Source: Pseudoponticoccus marisrubri (GTDB lineage Bacteria > Pseudomonadota > Alphaproteobacteria > Rhodobacterales > Rhodobacteraceae). From it: DNA of 64,000 nt. Numbering within the stretch: position 1 is the stretch's first letter; each line of letters opens with the position of its first letter. Below, piece after piece: positions 28,554-37,748 of this stretch. The stretch lies in the NCBI RefSeq assembly GCF_001482405.1, contig NZ_LPXO01000010.1:62001-126000 (forward strand), in the 5' to 3' direction. Both the position numbers and the translations under genes were made by a program. The notes beneath the pieces are model-generated. The model saw only the letters and a program-made list of their open reading frames with translations. It made no database searches and was not told the origin of the DNA.

Positions 28554-29584
28554 GCCACGTCTCCCACCTTGATCAGGCTTTTCAGGGCGGTCGGGCTGGC
28601 ATCCAGCGCCTCGAAGGCCGCCTGGATCTCGGAGAGCGGGCTGACATCGGTGATCACCGTGTCGGCGTCGATCTGCCCCTCGGCCACCAGCGCGATCGCC
28701 TTTTCGTAATCCTCGGGTTCGTACACCCGCGCCCCGATCATCTGCAACTCGCGCCAGAAGAACTGGAACAGGTCCACCTGCGGCTTCTTGGCATGGATCG
28801 CCACCATGACGATGCGCGCCCGGGTCGCCGCCACGGCGGTCATCGCGTCGACGCCGGGCTGCGTGCCCGAGACCTCGAAGACCACGTCGGCCCCCTTGGA
28901 TCCGGTGCGGGCCTCGATCTCGGCCTTCAGGTCGGCCTCGGCCGGGTTGACCGTGTCGAAGCCCAGCTTGCCGGCGATCGCCAGCCGGTGCGGATTGACC
29001 TCGGAGATCACCACCGTGCCGCCGGCGGCGCGCGCCACCATGGCCACGAGGATGCCGATCGGCCCGCCGCCGATCACCACCACGTCCTCGCCCGGCTGCA
29101 GCCGCGACAGCCGCACGTCATGGCAGGCCACGGCCACCGGCTCGATCAGCGCGGCATGGTCCAGCCGCAGCCCCTCGGGCAGGCGGTGCAGGGTGAAGGC
29201 CGGCACGTTCCACAGCTGCTGCAGGGCGCCGTCGGTGTCCAGCCCGATGAACTTGAGATTGTGGCTGACATGGGGATAGCCCGCCTCGGTCGCGGGGTTG
29301 GGCGCGCCGGGATCGAGCGGGCGCACCACGATGGCATCGCCTTGCGCCCAGCCCTCGACGCCCTCGCCCACCGCGGCGATCCGGCCCGACATCTCGTGGC
29401 CGAGGATGCGCTCGAACCCCACGCGCGCGTCCATGTTGCCGTGATAGGCATGCATGTCGGTACCGCAGATGCCGCAATAGGCCACCTGCACCTGCACCTC
29501 GCCCGGGCCGGGCGGCTGCGCCTCGATCCGGGCGACCTCGAAGGTCTTGTTGCCGCGGTAATAGGCGGCGGTGATGGTGCTCAT
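28550..29584 (-). CDS. Zinc-type medium-chain dehydrogenase (polyol/sugar-acid dehydrogenase)
   Basis: 344 residues. Catalytic zinc ligands are Cys in [10 protein letters not shown] and His-Glu in [16 protein letters not shown] is the NAD-binding loop. The four-Cys structural zinc lobe of most family members is missing: the corresponding loop reads [19 protein letters not shown], with no cysteine. It overlaps the SDR gene downstream and the dehydratase gene upstream (ATGA at both ends). A role in oxidising a sugar acid or its keto product is inferred from context. Confidence 0.88.
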   Translation of the reverse strand: MSTITAAYYRGNKTFEVARIEAQPPGPGEVQVQVAYCGICGTDMHAYHGNMDARVGFERILGHEMSGRIAAVGEGVEGWAQGDAIVVRPLDPGAPNPATEAGYPHVSHNLKFIGLDTDGALQQLWNVPAFTLHRLPEGLRLDHAALIEPVAVACHDVRLSRLQPGEDVVVIGGGPIGILVAMVARAAGGTVVISEVNPHRLAIAGKLGFDTVNPAEADLKAEIEARTGSKGADVVFEVSGTQPGVDAMTAVAATRARIVMVAIHAKKPQVDLFQFFWRELQMIGARVYEPEDYEKAIALVAEGQIDADTVITDVSPLSEIQAAFEALDASPTALKSLIKVGDVA

Positions 29585-30696
29585 CCGTGCATCTCCTCAT
29601 GCGCTGCTTGCAATCTGTCCCAGTCGAAGACCACGCCGATGCCGGGCGTGTCGGGCGCCACGGCGCGGTGATCCTCGATCACAAGGGGACGGGTGGTGTA
29701 GGTGTCGATGGGGAAGGAATGGACCTCGATCCAGCCGGCCCCCTGCCCCGACACGAGGCTGACATGCAGCTCCTGCATGCCGTGGCTGCAGACCGTGATC
29801 CCGTGCCGGCGCCCCAGCGCGGCGGCCTGCAGCCAGCCGGTGATGCCGCCGCAATTCGACGCGTCGGGCTGCAGATAGCTCAGCCGCGCATCCGCGACCG
29901 CGTATTCGAACTCGTGGATCGTGTGCAGGTTCTCGCCCATGGCCAACGGCATGCCGGTCGCCTCGGCGATCCGGCCATAGCCCTTGTAGTCGTCCGGGAT
30001 GATCGGCTCTTCGAACCAGGTCAGGTCAAAGGGGGCAAAGGCACGCGCCGCCGCGATGGCCTGGTCGCGGGACATGGAATAGTTGGCATCCACCATGAAG
30101 GTCACGTCCGGGCCGATCAGGTCGCGCACCGCCTTCACCCGGGCCACGTCCTCTTCCAGCGTGGGCTGGCCCACCTTGATCTTCACCGCGTCGAAGCCGC
30201 GATCGAGATAGCCGCGGATGTTGTCCAGAAGCTTGGGCAGGGGGAAGTTCAGGTCGATCCCGCCGGCATAGGCGCGGCAGCGATCCCCCGCGCCGCCCGC
30301 CATGCGCCAGAGCGGCTGGCCCGTGCGCGTCCCGCGCAGGTCCCACAGGGCGATGTCCACCGCCGAGATCGCGAAGGACGCAATGCCGCCGCGGCCCACG
30401 TAATGCACATGCCACTGCATCGCCTCGTAGAGCGCCTCGACATCCGTGGCCGACCGGCCCAGCAGGACGGGCGCGAGGTCATGTTCGATCAGCGCGGCCA
30501 CGGCCCGCCCGCCGCGCCCGCCGGTATAGGTGTATCCCGTGCCCGTGCTGCCATCGGCCAGCGTGACGGTCGCGGTGACGAGTTCGAAATGCGTGTGATC
30601 GCCATGCTTGGCATCGCTCAGCACCTCGGCGAGGGGCACGTCGAAGCGGCGCACCTGCACGGAGGCGATGCACGAGGCGGGATCAGGATCGGTCAC
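29581..30696 (-). CDS. Enolase-superfamily acid-sugar dehydratase (talarate/galactarate dehydratase-like)
   Basis: 371 residues from the GTG at 30696, which has GAGGGG six bases upstream. An ATG at 30723 in the same frame lies inside a predicted operator at the likely transcription start, so it is a poor start. VKIKVGQ gives the Lys-x-Lys motif; metal ligands are expected at FMVDANY, WFEEPI and MGENLH. The general acid/base His is in CSHGMQELH. This fits the mandelate racemase-type dehydratases such as talarate/galactarate dehydratase. First gene of a three-gene operon with the dehydrogenases at 27786 and 28550. Confidence 0.86.
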   Translation of the reverse strand: MTDPDPASCIASVQVRRFDVPLAEVLSDAKHGDHTHFELVTATVTLADGSTGTGYTYTGGRGGRAVAALIEHDLAPVLLGRSATDVEALYEAMQWHVHYVGRGGIASFAISAVDIALWDLRGTRTGQPLWRMAGGAGDRCRAYAGGIDLNFPLPKLLDNIRGYLDRGFDAVKIKVGQPTLEEDVARVKAVRDLIGPDVTFMVDANYSMSRDQAIAAARAFAPFDLTWFEEPIIPDDYKGYGRIAEATGMPLAMGENLHTIHEFEYAVADARLSYLQPDASNCGGITGWLQAAALGRRHGITVCSHGMQELHVSLVSGQGAGWIEVHSFPIDTYTTRPLVIEDHRAVAPDTPGIGVVFDWDRLQAAHEEMHG

Positions 30697-30713
30697 GGCG
30701 GGCCCCTCGGCTG

Positions 30714-30730
30714 TTTTGATCATACCATTT
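30714..30730. promoter_or_regulatory. Candidate GntR operator 1 (17-bp palindromic motif)
   Basis: TTTTGATCATACCATTT, one of five copies of the motif TTTTGGTNNNACCAAAA in 30.7-39.4 kb. On the minus strand TTGACA lies at 30766-30761 with CTTATG about 18 bases further, so transcription would start at or inside this site. Bound repressor would block the dehydratase operon. Confidence 0.6.
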
Positions 30731-30787
30731 TTCCGGCATAAGGCGGCATGCCGCGGTGTTTGTCAATAATTGCTTCTCGTTTTCTTG

Positions 30788-30804
30788 TTTTCGTCGTACC
30801 AAAA
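30788..30804. promoter_or_regulatory. Candidate GntR operator 2
   Basis: TTTTCGTCGTACCAAAA. The right half (ACCAAAA) is perfect and the left half is degenerate. It lies between the divergent dehydratase operon and the regulator gene at 30883, so it could serve autoregulation. Confidence 0.55.
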
Positions 30805-30882
30805 ATGCGTAAATTGACTTCTGCGCCGGGTCTGGTCCAATGGCCGGGAGCGGACGGACGGACCAGGAGGCAGCGGCGCGAC

Positions 30883-31590
30883 ATGGACAAGGTGGACGAG
30901 ACGGGCCGCGCGGCGGATCGCGTGGTGCGCAGCCTGGCCGACCAGATCCGCAGCGGCGCGCTGGCCGATGGCCAGCCCCTGCCGCCCGAGCGCGACCTGA
31001 TGGAGGCCTTCGGCATCTCGCGCACGGTGGTGCGCGAGGCGGTGCGCACCCTGTCCTCGCGCGGGCTGATCGAGGCGCGGCCCCGTCACCGCCCGGTGGT
31101 GCGCAAGCCCGGATACGACGCCGCCTTCGACGCGGTGGGCAGCATCGTGACGCATCTGCTGGGCGAACCCGGCGGGGTCAAGAACCTGTTCGACACGCGC
31201 ATCATGGTCGAGGCCGCGCTGGTCCGGCAGGCCGCGCAGGAAGCCGGGCGGGGCGACATCGCGGCGCTGAAGGACGCGCTTGCGGCCAATGGCGCGGCGA
31301 TTGCCGACAGCGATGCCTTCTACCGCACCGACAACGCCTTTCACGGCGTGCTCTACGACATCCCGCGCAACCCGGTCCTGCCGGCGATCCACCGCGCCTA
31401 TACCACGTGGCTGGCGCCGCAATGGTCGCGCATGCCCCGCCTGCCCGACCGCAACCGCGCCAATTACGAGGCGCATGCGGCGATCTTCGAGGCGATCCTG
31501 ATGCGCGACCCCGACGCCGCCGAGACCTGCCTGCGCGATCACCTGGACCGCGCCTGGGCGCAGGTGCGCGAGACCTTCGGCGACGTCTGA
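30883..31590 (+). CDS. FadR-subfamily GntR transcriptional regulator
   Basis: 235 residues from the ATG at 30883 (AGGAGG about 12 bases upstream). The winged HTH is at about residues 8-75 (RVVRSLADQIRSGALADGQPLPPERDLMEAFGISRTVVREAVRTLSSRGLIEARPRHRPVV), followed by an FCD domain with LFDTRIMVEAALVRQAA, metal-site residues in YRTDNAFHGVLY, and NYEAHAAIFEAILMRDPDAAETCLRDHL. It is surrounded by sugar-acid genes whose upstream regions share one palindrome, so it is the likely repressor of that set. Confidence 0.92.
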   Translation: MDKVDETGRAADRVVRSLADQIRSGALADGQPLPPERDLMEAFGISRTVVREAVRTLSSRGLIEARPRHRPVVRKPGYDAAFDAVGSIVTHLLGEPGGVKNLFDTRIMVEAALVRQAAQEAGRGDIAALKDALAANGAAIADSDAFYRTDNAFHGVLYDIPRNPVLPAIHRAYTTWLAPQWSRMPRLPDRNRANYEAHAAIFEAILMRDPDAAETCLRDHLDRAWAQVRETFGDV

Positions 31591-31600
31591 ACCGTGGCCG

Positions 31601-33028
31601 TCAATACGCCTGGTAGACGGTGCGCTTCTGCAGGTAGCCCTCGATCCCGTGGGTGCCGTCCTCGCCGCCGAGGCCCGAGAGCTTGTGGCCGTTGTGATAG
31701 CCCTGCACCAGCCCGGTGATCCCGGAATTGAGGAAGATCGTCCCGGTCTCCAGCCGCTGGATCGCGTCCATGTAGATGCCGGGATCCTGCGTCCAGAGAT
31801 AGGCCGACAGCCCGTCGGGGCGGGCATTGGCGATGGCCAGCGCCGCTTCGTAATCCTTCACGCGCACCACGGGCAGGACGGGGCCGAAGATCTCTTCGCG
31901 CACGGCGGCGGTGTCGGGGGTGGCGCCGGTCAGCACGGTCGGCTCGTACCAGTTGCCGGGGCCCATGGATTCGGCCCGCCGGCCGCCAAGTGCGACCTTG
32001 GCCCCGCCCTCGACCGAGGCGGCGACGATCCGTTCGACCCGCTCCAGCGCGTCGGCCGTGGTGATCGGGCCCATGCCGCCATCGGTGGCCGGGTCGCCCA
32101 GCGTTACCCGGCCCGCATGGTCCAGCAGCTTCTCGGTGAACGCGTCGGCCACGGCCTCTTCGACCAGCACCGTTTCCGAGCAGATGCAGACCTGCCCGGC
32201 ATTAGCGAAGCGCGCCTGGGCACAGGCCGCCGCCGCACGGTCGAGGTCGGCATCCTTGAGCACGATGAAGGGCGCTGAGCCGCCCAGTTCCAGCGACAGC
32301 GCGGTGATGTTCTGCGCCGCCGCCCGCGCGATGGCCTGCCCGGCGCGGATCGAGCCGGTCAGCGTGATCAGCCGCACCACCGGGCTTTCGACCAGCGGCG
32401 CGCCCACCTCGGCGCCGGTGCCGGTCACCATGTTGACGACGCCCGGCGGCAGACCGGCCTCCTGCACCACCCGGCAGAAGACCGAGGCGGTGACCGGCGT
32501 CGCCTCGTGCGGCTTGAGGATCATCGTGTTGCCGGTGACCAGCGCCGGGCCGACCTTGCGGCCGATCAGCGCCAGCGGGTAGTTGTAGGCGCACAGGCCC
32601 AGCGTGACGCCGTAGGGCACCTTGTAGATGAAGAGCTGCTCGCGCGGATTGTCCGAGGGCAGGATGTCGCCGGTGATCCGGCGCGCGGCCTCGGCGGCAT
32701 AGGTGATGTAGCGGATCGTGTCCGTGACCTCGCCCGCCGCCTCGGCGCGCGGCTTGCCCTGTTCGCGCACCAGCAGGTCCTCGAACTCGTCGCGCGCGGC
32801 GGCGATCCCCTCGGCGATGCGATGCAGGTAGCCGGCCCGCTCGACCGGGGGCAGCATCTGCCACGCCTTCTGCGCGCGGGCGGAACTGTCCAGCGCGCGG
32901 TCCACCTCGGCGCGGGTGCAGGCGGGCACCTAGGCCCAGGTCTCGCCGGTGGCGGGGTTGGTCACGGGCATGCGCGCCCCGTCCGACGCCTCGACCCAGT
33001 CATTGTCGATGAAGCACTTGTAGAACAC
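31601..33028 (-). pseudogene. Aldehyde dehydrogenase interrupted by an amber codon near its start
   Basis: The full frame begins at a GTG (33028) with AAGGA seven bases upstream and encodes VFYKCFIDNDWVEASDGA, then TNPATGETWA. A TAG stop follows at 32932-32930, and the ALDH sequence continues in the same frame for 442 codons from the very next codon, GTG. The rest is intact: [33 protein letters not shown] with the catalytic Cys, [10 protein letters not shown]. One base change (GAG to TAG would do) explains it. Reinitiation at the adjacent GTG could still give a protein lacking the first 33 residues, which form an ALDH edge strand. It is last in the ABC-transporter operon. Confidence 0.75.
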
Positions 33029-33039
33029 GTGGGTTTCCT

Positions 33040-34542
33040 TCAGGTCGCGTGACCGGCCCCGGCCATGTCGGCCAGCATCCGGTCCTTGTCGAAATGGGGA
33101 TAGCTGTAATCCTGCACGGTGCGCCCCTCGAAGAGGGTCAGCACCCGGTCGCCCAGCATCAGCACCTCGTCGATCTCGTAGGACAGGATCAGGATGGCGA
33201 CGCCGCGCTCTGCCAGGTCCTCGATGATGCGGTAGATGTCGGCCTTGGCATGCACGTCGATGCCGCGGGTGGGCTCCAGCAGGATCAGCAGTTTCAGATC
33301 CTCGTCCAGCCAGCGCGAGAAGCAGATCTTCTGCTTGTTGCCGCCCGAGAGGAAGCGGATCTCCTGCGCCGGCGAGGCGGTCTTGGTCGAGGTGTCGCGG
33401 ATCGCCTTGTCGACGATCCCGTCGACGCGGGCCCCGTCGATCAGCCCGGCGGTGACCGATTTCTCGAGGAAGGGCAGCGCGATATTGTCGCGCACCGACA
33501 GCGGCGGCAGGATGCCGTTCTTGTCGCGGTTCTCGGTCACCAGCCCCATGCCCTGCCGCACCGCCACGGCCGGCCCGCGGCCCGGTGTCAGCGTCCGGCC
33601 CATGTAGCGCACCGTGCCCGTGTAATCCGGGTCCAGCCCGAACACCGCCTTGGCCAGGTCCGGCGCGCCGCAGCCGCGCAGCCCGGTCAGCACCACGATC
33701 TCGCCGGCATGCACGTCCAGCGAGACGCCCTCATACTTGCCGGGGCTGGAGAGGTCTTCGACCGACAGCACCACCTCGCCGGTGATCTGCTTGTGCGGCT
33801 TGACGAACTGGTCCAGCTCGGCGCCGGTCATCGACTTGATGACCGCGTCCTCGGTGGTCTCGCCGGTGCGTTCGGACAGCACGATCCGGCCGTCGCGCAT
33901 CACCGTCACCTGCTCGGCGATGCTGAAGATCTCGGGCATGTGGTGCGAGATGTAGATGATCGCGATGCCCTCGGCCTTCATCCGGCGGATGAAGTCGAAC
34001 AGCATTTCCTTGTCCTCTTCGGACAGGGCCGAGGTCGGCTCGTCCATGACGATCAGCCAGGCATCGGACATCAGCGCGCGGATGATCTCGACGATCTGCT
34101 TCTCGCCCGAGTTCAGCTCGCGCACGGGCTTGTGCGGATCGAGGGACAGCCCGAACCGGTCCAGCTGGGCGCGCACCGCCCGGGCCATGCCCGCCTTGTC
34201 CAGGAAGGGCGTGCGCCCGCGCCGGATTTCGCGGCCGAGAAAGATGTTGGCCGCCACGGTCAGTTCGTTGATCAGCGACAGCTCCTGGTGGATCATCGCG
34301 ATGCCGTGGCGCCCGGCATCGGCGGGCGCGGTGATTTCCACCGTCTGGCCGTCGATCAGGATCTCGCCCTCGTCGCGCTGGTAGACGCCGCCGAGGATCT
34401 TCATCAGGGTCGACTTGCCCGCGCCGTTGAGGCCGACCAGCGCGTGCACCTCGCCCGCGATGCAGGTGAAATCCACATTGTCCAGCGCGCGGGTGGCGAA
34501 GAAGCTCTTGCCGATGCCGTGCATGTCCAGCCGTCGGGTCAT
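33040..34542 (-). CDS. Ribose/galactose-type ABC transporter ATPase (RbsA/MglA family, two NBDs)
   Basis: 500 residues with two ATPase domains. The first has Walker A GLNGAGKSTLMK, signature LNSGEKQIVEI and Walker B LIVMDEPTSAL. The second has the degenerate Walker A typical of the family (GLRGCGAPDLAK), signature FLSGGNKQKICFSRWL and a Walker B reading LLILLEPTRGID. There the usual Asp before Glu is Leu, which suggests that site does not hydrolyse ATP. Overlaps the permease gene upstream (ATGA) and is followed 12 bases later by the broken ALDH. Confidence 0.92.
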   Translation of the reverse strand: MTRRLDMHGIGKSFFATRALDNVDFTCIAGEVHALVGLNGAGKSTLMKILGGVYQRDEGEILIDGQTVEITAPADAGRHGIAMIHQELSLINELTVAANIFLGREIRRGRTPFLDKAGMARAVRAQLDRFGLSLDPHKPVRELNSGEKQIVEIIRALMSDAWLIVMDEPTSALSEEDKEMLFDFIRRMKAEGIAIIYISHHMPEIFSIAEQVTVMRDGRIVLSERTGETTEDAVIKSMTGAELDQFVKPHKQITGEVVLSVEDLSSPGKYEGVSLDVHAGEIVVLTGLRGCGAPDLAKAVFGLDPDYTGTVRYMGRTLTPGRGPAVAVRQGMGLVTENRDKNGILPPLSVRDNIALPFLEKSVTAGLIDGARVDGIVDKAIRDTSTKTASPAQEIRFLSGGNKQKICFSRWLDEDLKLLILLEPTRGIDVHAKADIYRIIEDLAERGVAILILSYEIDEVLMLGDRVLTLFEGRTVQDYSYPHFDKDRMLADMAGAGHAT

Positions 34543-35519
34543 TGCGCCTTCCTCCGCTGCACGAGCGTGTCCAGCAGCACCACCCCCAGCAGGATCAGCC
34601 CCTTGATCAGGCTCTGCAGGTAGGGGTTGGTGCCGGTCAGCACGAGCCCGTTGATGATGATGCCGTAAAGCAGCACGCCCAGGATCGTGCCCAGCAGGCG
34701 CCCGCGCCCGCCGAACAGCGAGGTGCCGCCCAGGATCACCGCGGTGATCGCGTCGAATTCCAGGTAAAGCCCGGTCCAGGGCTGACCCGAGGAGACGCGC
34801 CCCACGGTGATGATCGCCGACAGCCCCGCCAGCGCGCCGGACAGGACATAGACCCAGACCAGCGTGCGCTGCGGCATCCGGCCCAGCACGAAGGCGGTGT
34901 TGAAATTCGACCCCGCCGCGTAGACGTCGCGCCCGAAAGGCGCGCGGTAGAGCAGCACCGACAGCGCGACGAAGACCAGCGCCACGAAGGGGATCACCAC
35001 CGGCAGGCTACCCCAGCTCTGCCCGCCCAGCCACAGGAAGGCCGCGTTCGAGACATTGATCGAATCCGCGTCATAGATCACCAGCGCCAGCCCGCGGGCC
35101 AGCGCGAAGGTGGCCAGCGTCACCATGAAGGCCGACAGGCGCAGCCGCCCGATGAAGACGCCGTTGATCGCGCCGATGGCCATGCCGGCCAGGATGGCGG
35201 CGACGAACCCCAGCGCCGCGCTGTCCGTGGCGGTCAGGGCGATCACGCCGACCCCGCCGGCAAAGGCCACGTTGGAGCCGACCGACAGGTCGATGCCGCC
35301 GGTCAGCATGATGAAGGTCATGCCCATGGACACCAGGAACAGCACCGCGATCGAGCGCAGCAGGATGCCGATATTGGCGAGCGAATAGAAATTCTCGTTG
35401 GCGATGCCGAACCCGACCGAGGCGATCACGATCAGCCCGACCAGCACGAGATATCGCTGGGTCAGGCTGTCCATCGCCCGTCGCGGGCGCGCAGGCGCTG
35501 CGGCCGTGCTCATTGTCAT
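34539..35519 (-). CDS. Ribose-type ABC transporter permease (RbsC family), copy 2
   Basis: 326 residues with about 8-10 membrane segments. The family markers are MGMTFIMLTGGIDLSVGSNVAFAG, GAINGVFIGRLRLSAFMVTLATFALARGLALVIY and LEFDAITAVILGGTSLFGGRGRLLGT. Starts MTMSTAAAP with GAGAG upstream; a second ATG two codons later is possible. It probably forms a heterodimeric channel with the permease encoded at 36665-37621. Confidence 0.92.
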   Translation of the reverse strand: MTMSTAAAPARPRRAMDSLTQRYLVLVGLIVIASVGFGIANENFYSLANIGILLRSIAVLFLVSMGMTFIMLTGGIDLSVGSNVAFAGGVGVIALTATDSAALGFVAAILAGMAIGAINGVFIGRLRLSAFMVTLATFALARGLALVIYDADSINVSNAAFLWLGGQSWGSLPVVIPFVALVFVALSVLLYRAPFGRDVYAAGSNFNTAFVLGRMPQRTLVWVYVLSGALAGLSAIITVGRVSSGQPWTGLYLEFDAITAVILGGTSLFGGRGRLLGTILGVLLYGIIINGLVLTGTNPYLQSLIKGLILLGVVLLDTLVQRRKAQ

Positions 35520-35583
35520 GGGTCTCTCTTCTCGCGAAATCCGGGGCGGCGGCAGAGGGGGCGCCGCCGCCCGCCTGCCTGCC

Positions 35584-36612
35584 TTACTTCACCGAGTCGG
35601 GGCCGAACTCGAGATAGCCGTTCGCGGCCACGTCCAGCGCCTGGTCGACATAGTAGACCTCGACATCCTCGGGGAAGCCGTTCTCGAGCGCGATCTTGTG
35701 GTTCTCCTCGGTCATCACCAGCGGGGTGTAGAAGTCATAGACCTTGTCCGGCGTCTCGCCCTTGTGGATGCGATAAGCCATCTGCACGAAGTTCCAGCCC
35801 TCGCGCGTGCCCGACAGCAGGATGTCGGCCTTGACCGGGCCGTCCTTCATCTGCTGCAGGATCGGGATGTCGCCGTCATAGCCGAAGAAATCCAGATCCT
35901 TGCCGCTGTTGGTGGCGATGGCGATCGAGGGGTACATGTAGGCGTCGGTCACGCCCGAGATCGCGTCGAGATCCTCGAACTGGGTCAGCCAGTTCTCGGC
36001 GATGGACTGCGCCTTGACCGTGTCCCAGTCGGCCGGCTGCTCGGCCACGACCTCGACATTGTCGCAGGTGGCGATGCCCTTCAGGATGCCCTCGCGGCGC
36101 GCCTCGCCCGAGGGGTTGCCGGCCTGGCCCAGCATCACGCCCACCTTGTAGGGCTCGCCGCCCGAGAGCGCGCAGATCGCCATGCCCTGGTTGGTGCCGT
36201 TCACCACGTCGCCCAGGGTAAAGCTGTAATCGGCGCTCTCCATCGGCGAATGCACGGCGATCCAGGTGATGCCGGCCTCCTGCGCCTTGGCGACCAGCGG
36301 CTCGAACGCGTCGACATTGATCGCGTTGACGAACATCACGTCGGGGCCTTCGTTGATCGTCACCTCGGTCTGCTGGATCATCTTCTCCAGCGAACCTTCG
36401 GCCGACAGCCAGCGGCCGGTGATCTCGGTGTCCTCGAAGGCCTCGTCATAGGCCTCGATCGCGTCCTCGAACCCTTTCAGCCATGCGACGTGATAGGGCG
36501 CCACGTGGCCGTCATTGATGAACACGATGTCCAGCGTGTCCTCTTGCGCCCATGCCGGGGCGCCCAGCGTGGCCAGCGCGGTGGCTGCCATCAGCCCTGT
36601 CTTGAAAGTCAT
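35584..36612 (-). CDS. Sugar-type ABC transporter periplasmic binding protein
   Basis: 342 residues with a Sec signal peptide (MTFKTGLMAATALATLGAPAWA, cleavage before QED). GPDVMFVNAINVDAFEPLVAKAQEAGITWIAVHSP and FFGYDGDIPILQQMKDGPVKADILL follow the ribose-binding-protein pattern of periplasmic-binding family 4. Strong GGAGGAGACC ahead of the ATG. It lies between the two permease genes. Confidence 0.9.
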   Translation of the reverse strand: MTFKTGLMAATALATLGAPAWAQEDTLDIVFINDGHVAPYHVAWLKGFEDAIEAYDEAFEDTEITGRWLSAEGSLEKMIQQTEVTINEGPDVMFVNAINVDAFEPLVAKAQEAGITWIAVHSPMESADYSFTLGDVVNGTNQGMAICALSGGEPYKVGVMLGQAGNPSGEARREGILKGIATCDNVEVVAEQPADWDTVKAQSIAENWLTQFEDLDAISGVTDAYMYPSIAIATNSGKDLDFFGYDGDIPILQQMKDGPVKADILLSGTREGWNFVQMAYRIHKGETPDKVYDFYTPLVMTEENHKIALENGFPEDVEVYYVDQALDVAANGYLEFGPDSVK

Positions 36613-36664
36613 GTCTTGGTCTCCTCCGAGTTGGTAATTCTGCCCGTGTCCCGGCGGCGGCGCG

Positions 36665-37621
36665 TCAATGCGCCTCCACCTGTCGCGATTGCCAGAGCAG
36701 CCAGTTGGCCCCCAGCGCCGCGAGGATGACCGCGCCCTTGAACACCTGGTGCCAGACGTCCTCGACGTTCAGCAGGTTGAGCGCGTTGTTGATGATGCCG
36801 ATGAAGAGCAGCCCCCAGAAGGCGCCGCCGATGGTGCCGCGCCCGCCCAGGATCAGCGTGCCGCCGATGATGATCGCGGCGATCCCGTCCAGCAGCAGCC
36901 CGTTGCCGTCCAGCCCCGGCTGCACGAAGCCCATGCGCGAGGACAGCATGATGCCGGCAAAGCCGCTGCACAGGCCCGAGACCATGAAGACGCCGATCTT
37001 GACCCGGTCCACGTTCACGCCGGCCAGGCGGGCGTTTTCCTCGGAATTGCCCACCGCGATCACCGCCGCGCCCCAGCTGGTGTGGTTGTAGACCACCCAG
37101 GCCAGCGCGAAGAGCGCCAGCAGGAACAGGAAGGACCAGTAGAGGCCCAGGAAGGTCTCGGCCCCGATGAAGCGGAAGAAATCGCCCATCAGGAAGATCT
37201 GCTGCCCGCGCGGGATGATCAGCCCCGACAGCCCCTGCGCCGAGAACAGCATCGACAGGGTGACGATGAAGGCGGGCAGCCCCAGCTTGGCCACCAGCAC
37301 GCCGTTGAAGAACCCCAGCGCCAGCGAGCAGACGATCACCGCCACGATCCCCAGCGCGACCCCCCCGGTCAGGCCGAAGAACACGCCCAGCACGATGGCG
37401 AACAGGACCGAGCCCATGCCCATGGACAGGTCGATATTGCCCGAGACCACGACGAAGAACTGCCCCAGCGCGATCAGCCCGATCGGCACGATCTGGCGCG
37501 AGATGGCCGACATGTTGTCGAGGCTCAGGAAGCGCGGGCTGATCAGGTAGAACACCAGGCACAGCGCCAGGGTGACGAAGATGATGTTCCGTTCGCGCAT
37601 GACGCGGGACAGGTCTGGCAT
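36665..37621 (-). CDS. Ribose-type ABC transporter permease (RbsC family), copy 1
   Basis: 318 residues from the ATG at 37621, with AGGGA nine bases upstream. A longer frame would start inside the operator. Markers are FFVVVSGNIDLSMGMGSVLFA, GFFNGVLVAKLGLPAFIVTLSMLFSAQGLSGL and LLLDGIAAIIIGGTLILGGRGTIGGAFWG. First gene of the five-gene minus-strand operon (permease, binding protein, permease, ATPase, ALDH). Two copies of the shared palindrome lie upstream. Confidence 0.92.
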   Translation of the reverse strand: MPDLSRVMRERNIIFVTLALCLVFYLISPRFLSLDNMSAISRQIVPIGLIALGQFFVVVSGNIDLSMGMGSVLFAIVLGVFFGLTGGVALGIVAVIVCSLALGFFNGVLVAKLGLPAFIVTLSMLFSAQGLSGLIIPRGQQIFLMGDFFRFIGAETFLGLYWSFLFLLALFALAWVVYNHTSWGAAVIAVGNSEENARLAGVNVDRVKIGVFMVSGLCSGFAGIMLSSRMGFVQPGLDGNGLLLDGIAAIIIGGTLILGGRGTIGGAFWGLLFIGIINNALNLLNVEDVWHQVFKGAVILAALGANWLLWQSRQVEAH

Positions 37622-37633
37622 GGGGTGTGTCCC

Positions 37634-37650
37634 TTTTGGTCTTACCAAAT
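37634..37650. promoter_or_regulatory. Candidate GntR operator 3
   Basis: TTTTGGTCTTACCAAAT, an almost perfect palindrome just ahead of the ABC-transporter operon. On the minus strand TTGACA is at 37686-37681 and GGAATA lies 18 bases on. This puts the transcription start at the edge of the site, the same geometry as at 30714. Confidence 0.65.
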
Positions 37651-37730
37651 TAAAGCTATTCCGCATATATCGACCGACCATGTCAACATGATTCCGCGGA
37701 TATCTGCGTCTATCGGCGGGTATTCCGCTA

Positions 37731-37747
37731 TTTTAGACGTACCAAAA
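37731..37747. promoter_or_regulatory. Candidate GntR operator 4
   Basis: TTTTAGACGTACCAAAA, with a good right half and a weaker left half. It starts 97 bp from operator 3, between the GMC oxidoreductase stop and the ABC operon. The pair could support looping or cooperative binding. Confidence 0.5.
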
Positions 37748-37748
37748 A

